Of a stretch of 8,673 bases of DNA, positions 1 to 7,482 are shown one piece after another; positions within the stretch are counted from its first letter, which is position 1, and each line of letters opens with the position of its first letter. The position numbers and the translations under genes were made by a program. A model generated the notes under the pieces. That model had not been told where the DNA came from and did not search any database. It worked only from the letters and a program-made list of their open reading frames with translations. The DNA is taken from positions 1 to 8,673 of the forward strand of contig JACQFG010000011.1 of the NCBI GenBank assembly GCA_016200155.1. The letters are read 5' to 3'. Source of the DNA: Planctomycetota bacterium. Lineage in GTDB: Bacteria > Planctomycetota > Planctomycetia > Gemmatales > Gemmataceae.

Positions 1-849
1 CGGGCCGGACATGAACCCGCCGCCCTGCTGGGGCCAAACGTCGATCAGCCCCTTCGCGGTGATGACGATCGCGGTCCGGCCGTCGCAGTGATAGTTCGTA
101 TCGAGCCACTGGCCGGCGTTGGCGTACTTCGACGAATCAATCAAAAGCTCCGTATCCAGGCTCACCGCACCGAAGGCGCGCATCGAACGCATCTTGGCGA
201 TGTTGACTTCCTGCTCGCCGAAGTATTCGGTCTTGGCTTTCATCGTCGTGGTCAGGATTCGGCCCACGATCGTGAAGTGGTTCGTGACGACCTTGTCGTC
301 GGTCGAGGCTTTCAGATCTTTCTTGGGATGCTTCGCTTGCAGCTTGCCGATCAGGTCCTTGGCCCGCTTGGAGACTTCGAGTTCGCCGTTGCGGCTCGCC
401 TCGACGACGGCCGGGTAGGAATACGGAGCGAGTTCCTGCAAGGCCTTGTCGGCTTTTTCGCGTTCGCGGTAGTCACTGCTCCCCAGGCCCTTGACGGCGG
501 CTTCGATCTTGGCTTCCATCCCGTCCGGATAGTGCAGGCCGAACTCGATGGCGCGAATTTCCTTCACCGGCACGGCGAGCTTGCCGTAGGCGGTGTTGAC
601 CTCGAGCTTGTCGGACTGGATGATCATGCGGACCTTGCTGCCGTTGAGGAAGTGGATCTCGCAATCGCCGGGGATGGCGGGGGGCAGGTTGCTCTTGGTC
701 CCCTTGCCGACGCCGACGCCGCCGGGTTCCTTCTTGGGATAGTCCACTTTCTTGGGATCTTCGATGATTTCTTTCTTGGCATCCTGGGCAGCGGACACGG
801 TGAACAGCAGCCCGATCACGAACACGGACAAAATCGTGAGGCGAGACAT
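1..849 (-). CDS. Secreted HEAT-segment protein with possible lectin-like C-terminal domain (3' end outside window)
   Basis: The ATG at 849 opens a frame with no stop down to base 1, giving 283 residues of an incomplete protein. GGAGA at 859-855, five bases before the ATG, supports this start. Residues 1-21 form a signal peptide (MSRLTILSVFVIGLLFTVSA, then AQD). Residues 22-60 are a Lys/Pro/Gly-rich linker. Residues 62-104 look like a small beta domain (NTAYGKLAVPVKEIRAIEF), and 186-227 look like a second, diverged copy (TEYFGEQEVNIAKMRSM). Between them, 112-170 is a helical HEAT-like segment (SDYREREKADKALQEL), of a kind I associate with planctomycete exported proteins. From about 246 (QWLDTNYHCDGRTAIVITAKG...GGGFMSGP) the pattern resembles the start of a PA-IL-like, galactose-binding beta sandwich; this is tentative. 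The protein is probably periplasmic or surface-exposed, with unknown function. It is separated from moxR by 205 nt and may be transcribed independently. Confidence 0.8.
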   Translation of the reverse strand, partial: MSRLTILSVFVIGLLFTVSAAQDAKKEIIEDPKKVDYPKKEPGGVGVGKGTKSNLPPAIPGDCEIHFLNGSKVRMIIQSDKLEVNTAYGKLAVPVKEIRAIEFGLHYPDGMEAKIEAAVKGLGSSDYREREKADKALQELAPYSYPAVVEASRNGELEVSKRAKDLIGKLQAKHPKKDLKASTDDKVVTNHFTIVGRILTTTMKAKTEYFGEQEVNIAKMRSMRAFGAVSLDTELLIDSSKYANAGQWLDTNYHCDGRTAIVITAKGLIDVWPQQGGGFMSGP

Positions 850-930
850 GGAAATCTCCGCAACGAAGTAGGAAAAGGGACCGCAAGCGAACGATCATGG
901 AGTCAGGGGCCACGCACCCCGCCGCTTACC

Positions 931-958
931 AGATTAACGGATGGCGGGCAAAGATCAA
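931..958 (-). promoter_or_regulatory. Possible weak promoter for the HEAT-segment gene
   Basis: On the minus strand TTGATC (958-953) is followed after 16 bp by TAATCT (936-931). This is a partial sigma-70-like match: 4/6 at -35 and 3/6 at -10. It lies in the 205-nt gap after moxR and would give a leader of roughly 75 nt before the ATG at 849. Matches this weak occur by chance, so the call rests mainly on position. Confidence 0.2.
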
Positions 959-988
959 GCAAAAAGATGGTGAGTCATGCAAAATTTC

Positions 989-1044
989 GTCTTCGTTTAG
1001 CGCCCGCTTCGTCCCGCGGAACCGCGCGGGCGCTAAACGAAGAC
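989..1044. repeat. Palindromic element A, just after the moxR stop
   Basis: The two 19-bp arms are perfect inverted copies (989-1007, GTCTTCGTTTAGCGCCCGC; and 1026-1044). They enclose an 18-nt spacer (1008-1025). The right arm ends 10 nt downstream of the moxR stop codon. In moxR mRNA this would be a strong hairpin, but no U-run follows the stem directly, so it is not a canonical intrinsic terminator; it could still stabilise the 3' end or slow transcription into the next gene. It shares CGTTTAGCG with element E (8360-8368), which suggests a distant relationship. Confidence 0.85.
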
Positions 1045-1054
1045 CGGACGACCG

Positions 1055-2059
<1,005 letters not shown>

Positions 2060-2073
2060 GCGCGGTCCTTGTT

Positions 2074-2124
2074 TGCCGCTTGCGGCGTAGCAGGCGCCAG
2101 GCGCATGCTACGCCGCAAGCGGCA
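2074..2124. repeat. Palindromic element B, between the VWA gene and moxR
   Basis: Perfect 19-bp inverted arms (2074-2092, TGCCGCTTGCGGCGTAGCA; and 2106-2124) enclose a 13-nt spacer. Four more pairs can form inside the spacer (2094-2097 with 2101-2104) after one mismatch. The element fills most of the 70-nt gap, starting 5 nt after the VWA stop codon and ending before the moxR ribosome binding site. The arms are nearly identical to those of element C, 3.6 kb away. In the transcript it would fold as a stable intercistronic hairpin, which could alter the relative levels of the two messages. There is no terminator-like T-run. Confidence 0.92.
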
Positions 2125-2129
2125 GAAAT

Positions 2130-5100
2130 TTATTTCTTATCCTTGTCCCGCTCCTCCATCGCCTTCTTTTTGGCGCGCATCAGGCGTGTTGCGAAATCCT
2201 CGTCCTCCGTCGGCTTGGGCTTCGACGCCGGCTTCTTCGGCTTCTCGACCGGCGCCGACGATGCCACGCTCGGCGCCTCCAGCGTCGGCGTTCCTTCCGC
2301 GGCCTCGAACTTCTTGGCGGCCTTCTTCTTGTCCATCGTCTCGCCGACTTGCGACTTGCGGCTCTTCAAACGCTCGATGTACTCCGGCAATTTCTCCTCG
2401 GCGCTCGCCTGGCCGCGCAGCTTCTGCCAAACCGCGACTGCCTTCGCCCACACCGCTTCCGGCTGGATCGCGATCCGGCGAATCGCCACATCCAGCAACA
2501 GGCAGAGCGCCGTCAAGAACACTAGCCATGGCCACAACGCCTCCAGGCTCGCATGGCTCATTGGCGTGGCGCGAAAGACGTCCGCGGCACGGGCGGCTTG
2601 CTCGAGGACGTCGGCATCGTCGCGGTACGACTTGCCGCCGGTCAACTCGCGGAGTCGCTCGAGCAGCGTCGGGTTGCTGTCCATCTCGGCGAACTCCGGC
2701 GAGTACGGGATCGACACGCCGGCGCGGACGTTGTCGGTCACCGGCTTGCCGTCCTTCGTCCATTTCGCCTGCACGTTGATGAAGTAGGCGCCGACCTCGT
2801 CCGCGGGAATTTCGGCTTCGTAGACGCCGGCGTTCTTCTGCTCGAACTTGAGTTCCGTCTTGCGATCGTCCTTGACCTTGAACGCCGGCGAGGTGATGCC
2901 CGCTTTCAGGTCGAGGTCGGTGAGCGGCGTCTTGTCGGAGTCGCGGGCCTCGATAATGATGCGGATCTTGCCGTCTTTCTGCTCGGTCGTCAGGAAGAGG
3001 TGCTCGCCGGTCTCCTTGGGCCGCAGCGCCCAGTTGACGGTCTGGTCCCAGAACCTGCCGTGGATCGGGTCGCCGGCCCAGTCGCGGTCCCAGAATTTCT
3101 CCCCGGGGATGGTGCGGGCATCGCTGGTGAACGCAACCGATTTTCCGAGGCCGTACTGCCAGGAGGCGAGGATCGGGAACGTATACTGCCCGATCTTCTC
3201 GGTCTCGATCTGCACCTTGACCAGGCTCGAATCCCGGGCCGTGGTGCGGACGAAGCCGTGCAACTGCGGCAGCGGGCCGGCGATGCCCTCCGTCGGACCG
3301 TCGCGCGATCCAATCAGGTGCGGCTGGAACGGTTTCTCGTGAACGAACGATTGACTGACGAGCCGGGTCTCCTTGATGTAGATCGCCGGCAGAAGCTTGG
3401 GATCGGTGACGTGATAGGCCCGGCCCCCCGGCTGAAACGCAGCGGCGGCGACGGCGGCCATCTTCTTCACCTCGTCCCGGCCATGCGACGTGATGCACAC
3501 CGTCGTGCAGGAAATCTTGTCCTTGCGGAGCCGATTCATCATCGCTGGGCTGGCATCCCAGTGGTCGCCGTCGCTGATGAAGATGATGTGCTTGGTACCC
3601 AGGCCGTATTCCTTGTTCGTGAGCTTCTTGTGCGCCTTGTCGAAGGCAGGATCGACGTCGGGCATGTCGCCGGGCTGCATCGAATCGACGAGGCCGAGCA
3701 GTTTTTTACGATTGGGGCCGACGTCCTGAAACGCGATATGCCAGTTATGCCCGGGAGCGCCGCCGGCGAAGCCGTGGTCGTAATGGATCAGACCCATCAT
3801 ATCCATGGGAGAGAGCTTTTCGATGGCGAGCTTGGCGATCTTGCGTTGCCAGGCGTTGCCGTCCTGCATCTCGGAAGCGTGCATGATGAGGACGAGGCCG
3901 CTCTTGCCTTCGATCTTCATCGACTTGAGTTCCATGTCGACGGGGAGGGCTTTCTCGATTTCGGTGTTCTGCCAGCCGCCGGCGCCGAAGCTCTGATTGC
4001 CGCCGATCATGATCAATCCGGCGCCTTGATCGTGAACGTGACTGCGAATGACCTTCTGCTCGTCTTCCGTCAGGCAGTCGGCCGGCAAGTTGGCGAGCAC
4101 GACGGCGTCGAACTTGCTCAGGTAGGTCGCCAGCGTCTCGTTGTCGCCGCGCGTCAACTGGTGCAGCTCGTTGACCCCCTTCTCCGGCTTCTCCGATTCG
4201 CGGTTGATCGTCAGCGTTTTGACCTTCAGGCCCGCCTCGAGCGCCTGCAAGCGATTGACGAGCAACTGGTGCCTGCCTGGCTCCGTCTCGATCAGCAGGA
4301 TCGCGCGCTGGCCGCGCGACATGACGACGGCGCGAGCCTCGTTGTTGTCGACGCGATCGCCGGGCAGTTTCCGGTGAACGACCACGCCTTCCGGAGTCTC
4401 GACGTGCAACGGCACAACGGTCGCTTCATAGGCGAACGCCGAATCGTCCCTGGCGCCGGTCTCCTGGAACGTGAATACCTGCAACCCCTGGCGCAGCTTG
4501 ACGATCGTCGAATGCTTGTCGGCCCCCTTTGGATCAGGGACGGCATCGAACGTGATCTTGCGCAGGTTCAGCTCGGCGACGACGACCTGCGGGTGAAAGC
4601 TGCGCACGACGACGCGCAACGGCAAGCGCGCCCCCTTCTGCGTGACGCTGGGCGCCTCGATGCGTTCGACGAGGATCTCGTTCTGATGCTTGCGCCCGGC
4701 CGCGATCGGGACGATGTCGATCTGGACGCCGTTCTGCTTGGCGAGCCGGGCTTGCTCCTCGGCCCGGCCCATGTTCTCGTTACCGTCGGAGATCAGCACG
4801 ATGCGCTTGCCCGAGCCTTCAGGGAACGACGCAAGGCCGAGCTTCAAGGCGGCGGCGATGTCGGTGTAGCTATTGTCGACCTTGCTCAATATTTTCGAGA
4901 AGCCGAGCTTTTTCACGGCGTGGGGCGGCAGCTCAAGGCGCGGATGCTTGCCGAAGACGATGACGCCGACGCGGTCATCGCGCCGCTTGTTGGAAACAAC
5001 CGACTGGTTGATGAAGTTGAAGATGCGGGCCTCGCGCTGGTCCTTGCCGCGCTCGAACTCGGGTGGCATGCTGAGCGAGCGGTCCCAGACGAAAATCACC

Positions 5101-5663
5101 GTGACGTTCTCATTCGGCTTGCGTGCATAAGCCTCCGACAGCGCGAGCGCCAGCAGCACGATGAGACCGACGCGCAGGCCGAGCACGAGCCAGCGCCGCG
5201 CCGGGCCGAGCGTGACCAGGTTGCGCCAGCTCGTCCACACGAGCACCGGCGCCGCGATCAGCAACAACAGCCACCACGGCTCCTGCGGCCGCAGCGAGAC
5301 GAGGAAAAAGAATGTCATGCTCAAAGCGTCCGCGAGCGCACGATGCGAGAACTCGCCCATCCCGAAGCAAAGCAGGCATAGCGCGGCGTACGCAAGTAGC
5401 GGCGTCCAGAATCCGCTGAGGATGACGACAACGAGCAGTACGACCATTGCGACAAAGGCGGCCAGCGCGAGCGCCGGCCCAACCCACCACGGCGCGAACA
5501 AGGCGACCGCGCCGATCCCGTACGATGCAAGGACCGCGGCAGGTAAGTAATAGCCCCACGCCCAGACGCCGTGGCGATACCGATGCACCGCCAGCGCCGC
5601 CGTCAAGCCGATTGCGGCGAGCAGGCACGCGAACCCCAGCCAGTGTTCGAGCAGGTAGGTCAT
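2130..5663 (-). CDS. Large membrane protein with two VWA domains and a GATase1-like segment
   Basis: I take the ATG at 5663 (MTYLLEHWLG), giving 1177 residues. A GTG at 5696 in the same frame would add 11 residues, but it lies in the spacer of palindromic element C. No clear Shine-Dalgarno precedes either start. Several membrane helices cover residues 5-175 (about 8-26, 38-58, 62-82, 86-102, 128-145, 157-177). A first VWA domain (187-320) has a complete MIDAS: DRSLS with D194, S196 and S198; T267; and D293 in ISDGN. Residues 515-575 resemble the GATase1-like/DUF1355 fold (GGNQSFGAGGW at 554-564), with no obvious catalytic triad. A second VWA domain (589-725) has a degenerate MIDAS (HASEM at 595-599). 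Beta-rich domains follow, then a last helix at 1042-1062 and a Lys/Pro-rich, presumably cytoplasmic tail. The architecture is known from planctomycete and Bacteroidetes-type Bat/VWA loci. It is probably a MoxR client in envelope function; the exact role is unknown. Confidence 0.9.
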   Translation of the reverse strand: MTYLLEHWLGFACLLAAIGLTAALAVHRYRHGVWAWGYYLPAAVLASYGIGAVALFAPWWVGPALALAAFVAMVVLLVVVILSGFWTPLLAYAALCLLCFGMGEFSHRALADALSMTFFFLVSLRPQEPWWLLLLIAAPVLVWTSWRNLVTLGPARRWLVLGLRVGLIVLLALALSEAYARKPNENVTVIFVWDRSLSMPPEFERGKDQREARIFNFINQSVVSNKRRDDRVGVIVFGKHPRLELPPHAVKKLGFSKILSKVDNSYTDIAAALKLGLASFPEGSGKRIVLISDGNENMGRAEEQARLAKQNGVQIDIVPIAAGRKHQNEILVERIEAPSVTQKGARLPLRVVVRSFHPQVVVAELNLRKITFDAVPDPKGADKHSTIVKLRQGLQVFTFQETGARDDSAFAYEATVVPLHVETPEGVVVHRKLPGDRVDNNEARAVVMSRGQRAILLIETEPGRHQLLVNRLQALEAGLKVKTLTINRESEKPEKGVNELHQLTRGDNETLATYLSKFDAVVLANLPADCLTEDEQKVIRSHVHDQGAGLIMIGGNQSFGAGGWQNTEIEKALPVDMELKSMKIEGKSGLVLIMHASEMQDGNAWQRKIAKLAIEKLSPMDMMGLIHYDHGFAGGAPGHNWHIAFQDVGPNRKKLLGLVDSMQPGDMPDVDPAFDKAHKKLTNKEYGLGTKHIIFISDGDHWDASPAMMNRLRKDKISCTTVCITSHGRDEVKKMAAVAAAAFQPGGRAYHVTDPKLLPAIYIKETRLVSQSFVHEKPFQPHLIGSRDGPTEGIAGPLPQLHGFVRTTARDSSLVKVQIETEKIGQYTFPILASWQYGLGKSVAFTSDARTIPGEKFWDRDWAGDPIHGRFWDQTVNWALRPKETGEHLFLTTEQKDGKIRIIIEARDSDKTPLTDLDLKAGITSPAFKVKDDRKTELKFEQKNAGVYEAEIPADEVGAYFINVQAKWTKDGKPVTDNVRAGVSIPYSPEFAEMDSNPTLLERLRELTGGKSYRDDADVLEQAARAADVFRATPMSHASLEALWPWLVFLTALCLLLDVAIRRIAIQPEAVWAKAVAVWQKLRGQASAEEKLPEYIERLKSRKSQVGETMDKKKAAKKFEAAEGTPTLEAPSVASSAPVEKPKKPASKPKPTEDEDFATRLMRAKKKAMEERDKDKK

Positions 5664-5671
5664 GGTTTTCT

Positions 5672-5714
5672 GCCGCTTGTGGCGTAGCAGGCACACTGCT
5701 ACGCCGCAAGCGGC
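5672..5714. repeat. Palindromic element C, between the NHL and VWA genes
   Basis: Nineteen-base inverted arms (5672-5690 and 5696-5714) enclose a 5-nt spacer. There is a single mismatch at T5680, opposite G5706. The arms match element B except for that base and the ends. The element makes up most of the 58-nt gap between the NHL stop codon (7 nt away) and the VWA start at 5663. The GTG that could extend the VWA frame lies at the stem-spacer edge (5696-5694). A hairpin here would end 8 nt before the VWA start and could limit ribosome access, which is inference. Confidence 0.9.
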
Positions 5715-5721
5715 CCAACGT

Positions 5722-6630
5722 TCAAAAGTTTATCCGCTGCACCCGGTCGTTCCAGGTGTCCAGCACATGCACGCGGCCACGGCTATCGACCGCGAGGGCC
5801 CAGGGGCTGCACAGTTGCCCCGGCGCACGTCCCGGGCCGCCCCAGACGCCGACCGATTGTCCGTCGAGCGTGAATTTCTGCACGCGGCTATTCGCGCCGA
5901 ACTCGACGACATACAGATACGGCGTCGATCCTGTCGAACAGGCGACATCGTAAGGATACGACAATTCCCCCATGCCGCTGCCAGGCGTCCCGAAAGTGCG
6001 AACGAAGGCCCCGTCGGTCGTGAAGACCTGGATGCGATGGTTGCAGGCGTCGGCGATGTAGAGGTTGCCGTCGGGGCCGAGCGTCATGGCGCGGATGCGT
6101 GAGAACTGGCCTTCGTCGGAGCCTGGAGCGCCCCAGCACTTCACGAACTTGGCGTCCGCGTCGAACTTGCTGATGCGATGATTGGCGCCGAACTCGGAGA
6201 CGTAGAAATTGCCGGCCGCATCGCACAAAGCATCGCTGACATAGCCAAGCTGGCCAGGCTCGGCGCCGAAGGTTCCGCCGATGGTGCGGAGCAGCGCGCC
6301 GTCCTTGCTGTAGACGCGGACGCAACTGTAATGCGAATCGCTGACGATGACGTTGCCCTTGCTATCGACGCTCAACCCGCTGGGCCGGCCGTTGCGCCAG
6401 TCGGGAGGCCGCCAGGTGACGCCGAGATATTGCCCGTCGCGATCGAACGCCTGGATGCGGGCGGTGTAATCGACGATGTAGATGCGATCGCCCGGCCCGA
6501 TGGCGATGGCCCGCGGCGTGACGAGATCGCCGTCCTGCACGCCGCGCCGGCCCCAGACGAGTTCCGGGGCGCCGGCCGAACCGCTGCAGCCGGCGGCGAT
6601 CAGACACAAGATGATGAGATGAAGCCGCAT
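5722..6630 (-). CDS. NHL-repeat beta-propeller lipoprotein
   Basis: This is a complete 302-residue protein. Residues 1-15 form a lipoprotein-type signal (MRLHLIILCLIAAGC), with Cys15 as the probable lipidated residue. The mature protein is almost entirely six NHL-type blades: about 39-70, 83-116, 131-165, 179-213, 226-262 and 276-302. Each carries the pattern of a predicted start, D-x-x-G-N-hydrophobic-Y/V, then N-x-R-I/V-Q-x-F, for example PDGNLYIADACNHRIQVF at 186-203. NHL propellers in exported bacterial proteins are usually binding scaffolds, and no catalytic residues can be assigned. The sequence from 6631 upstream has no clear Shine-Dalgarno; TGTGATAAT (6648-6640) resembles an extended -10 and would give an almost leaderless transcript, a weak suggestion. 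The gene lies 36 nt after the GT2 gene and 58 nt before the VWA gene, so it is probably part of the same operon. Its role there is unknown. Confidence 0.9.
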   Translation of the reverse strand: MRLHLIILCLIAAGCSGSAGAPELVWGRRGVQDGDLVTPRAIAIGPGDRIYIVDYTARIQAFDRDGQYLGVTWRPPDWRNGRPSGLSVDSKGNVIVSDSHYSCVRVYSKDGALLRTIGGTFGAEPGQLGYVSDALCDAAGNFYVSEFGANHRISKFDADAKFVKCWGAPGSDEGQFSRIRAMTLGPDGNLYIADACNHRIQVFTTDGAFVRTFGTPGSGMGELSYPYDVACSTGSTPYLYVVEFGANSRVQKFTLDGQSVGVWGGPGRAPGQLCSPWALAVDSRGRVHVLDTWNDRVQRINF

Positions 6631-6642
6631 GGTTGACAGATT

Positions 6643-6706
6643 ATCACAAAATCATGCGTCACAAAATCATGAATCCAAATGATTTTGTATTGCATGATTT
6701 TGTGAT
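6643..6706. repeat. AT-rich nested inverted repeat with four ACAAAATCAT units
   Basis: Four copies of the 10-mer ACAAAATCAT occur: two in one orientation (starting 6646 and 6661) and two inverted (6679-6688, and 6694-6703 within CATGATTTTGTGA). The outer pair forms perfect 15-bp arms (6643-6657 with 6692-6706). The inner pair forms perfect 10-bp arms (6661-6670 with 6679-6688). They are separated by a symmetric 3/3 internal loop, and the tip is an 8-nt loop. The element is far more AT-rich than its surroundings. It overlaps the 3' end of the GT2 gene and encodes its last dozen residues and TGA stop. It could be a transcript-end hairpin or a protein-binding array; which one cannot be told from sequence. 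Confidence 0.9.
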
Positions 6707-7473
6707 GATCCGAATTCGGGAGAGCGGAACAGGAGCCGGGCATCCTGGCTGAACGGGATCGCATCGTGCTGCGGGTCGGCGGGCGGCGTCCACGTCACCG
6801 GTTCCTCCGTGAGCAGGCAGGACAGGAAATTCGCCTTCGCCAGCATCTCGACCTGCACGAACGGCCCGCCCGACTGCACCTGCAAGCGCTGGAAGATCTC
6901 GCGCCGCGCCAGCCGAAAGGGGCATTCCGGGTCCATCACGCGCACGCCGAAGATCCAGCGCGCGATCCAGCGTCGGCCCCAGCCCGCGCTGCCCAGCCAG
7001 CACACACGCGGCTCCAGCGGCAGACCGATCAGCAGCCGGCTTCCCAGGCCCATCACCGTATCGAGCAGCACGCGCCACGGCGGCGCCTGGCCTCCGGCGC
7101 GATAGCCCGCGACCAGGTCGACCTTGTCGATCGACTGGAGCAGCACGTTCAGATCGCTCGGCCGATATTGCCGATCCGCGGGACAGAACGCCACGAGCGG
7201 ATGGCGGGCGGCGCCGATCGCCTCGTTGACGGCGTCGCGAAAGCCCAGCGTTCGTTCATAAGTGAACACGCGCGTCGCCGGCGCCGCGTCGGCAGGCGGA
7301 ACTTCGCTGCGGGTTTCCTGGATCAGAATGATTTCGTAGTCACGTTTCAGCGTATCGAGATGCTGCCGCCAGGCCTGCACCGACGCGTCCGTCTCGGTCG
7401 AGAGCGCATGCGCGAACAGCAACACGCTGATCGGCGACGCGGCAATCGCAGGACGCTCCCCCGGCTCGGTCAT
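6667..7473 (-). CDS. GT2-family (dolichyl-phosphate-mannose-synthase-like) glycosyltransferase
   Basis: This is a complete 268-residue protein of the GT-A fold. The first beta strand is ISVLLFAHAL (15-24), and a second is YEIILIQE (46-53). GFRDAVNEAIGAARHPLVAFCPADRQYRPSDL (77-108) is the nucleotide-sugar/metal region. IDKVDLVAGYRA (115-126) and the late motif DPECPFRL (181-188) match GT2 enzymes that transfer a sugar to polyprenyl phosphate. QSGGPFVQVEMLAKANF (200-216) contains the acidic residue expected near the acceptor site. No membrane helices are evident, so it is probably a peripheral cytoplasmic-face enzyme. The expected DxD appears as PAD (98-100), lacking the first Asp. The gene starts 9 nt after the GT39 stop, suggesting coupled translation and a donor role for that enzyme (inference). 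Its last residues (SQNHAIQNHLDS) are encoded by an AT-rich inverted repeat and are probably not part of the ancestral fold. Confidence 0.85.
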   Translation of the reverse strand: MTEPGERPAIAASPISVLLFAHALSTETDASVQAWRQHLDTLKRDYEIILIQETRSEVPPADAAPATRVFTYERTLGFRDAVNEAIGAARHPLVAFCPADRQYRPSDLNVLLQSIDKVDLVAGYRAGGQAPPWRVLLDTVMGLGSRLLIGLPLEPRVCWLGSAGWGRRWIARWIFGVRVMDPECPFRLARREIFQRLQVQSGGPFVQVEMLAKANFLSCLLTEEPVTWTPPADPQHDAIPFSQDARLLFRSPEFGSSQNHAIQNHLDS

Positions 7474-7482
7474 GCCGTTGTT

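Noticed and set aside
2137..3498. A 453-codon open frame on the minus strand
   Set aside because: It is an alternative frame within the VWA gene, very Arg-rich, with no domain features.
2553..5381. A 942-codon open frame on the plus strand
   Set aside because: It runs antisense to the VWA gene, whose protein has clear motifs and membrane helices. The plus-strand translation is rich in Arg, Asp and Val without recognisable motifs, as expected for a GC-rich shadow frame.
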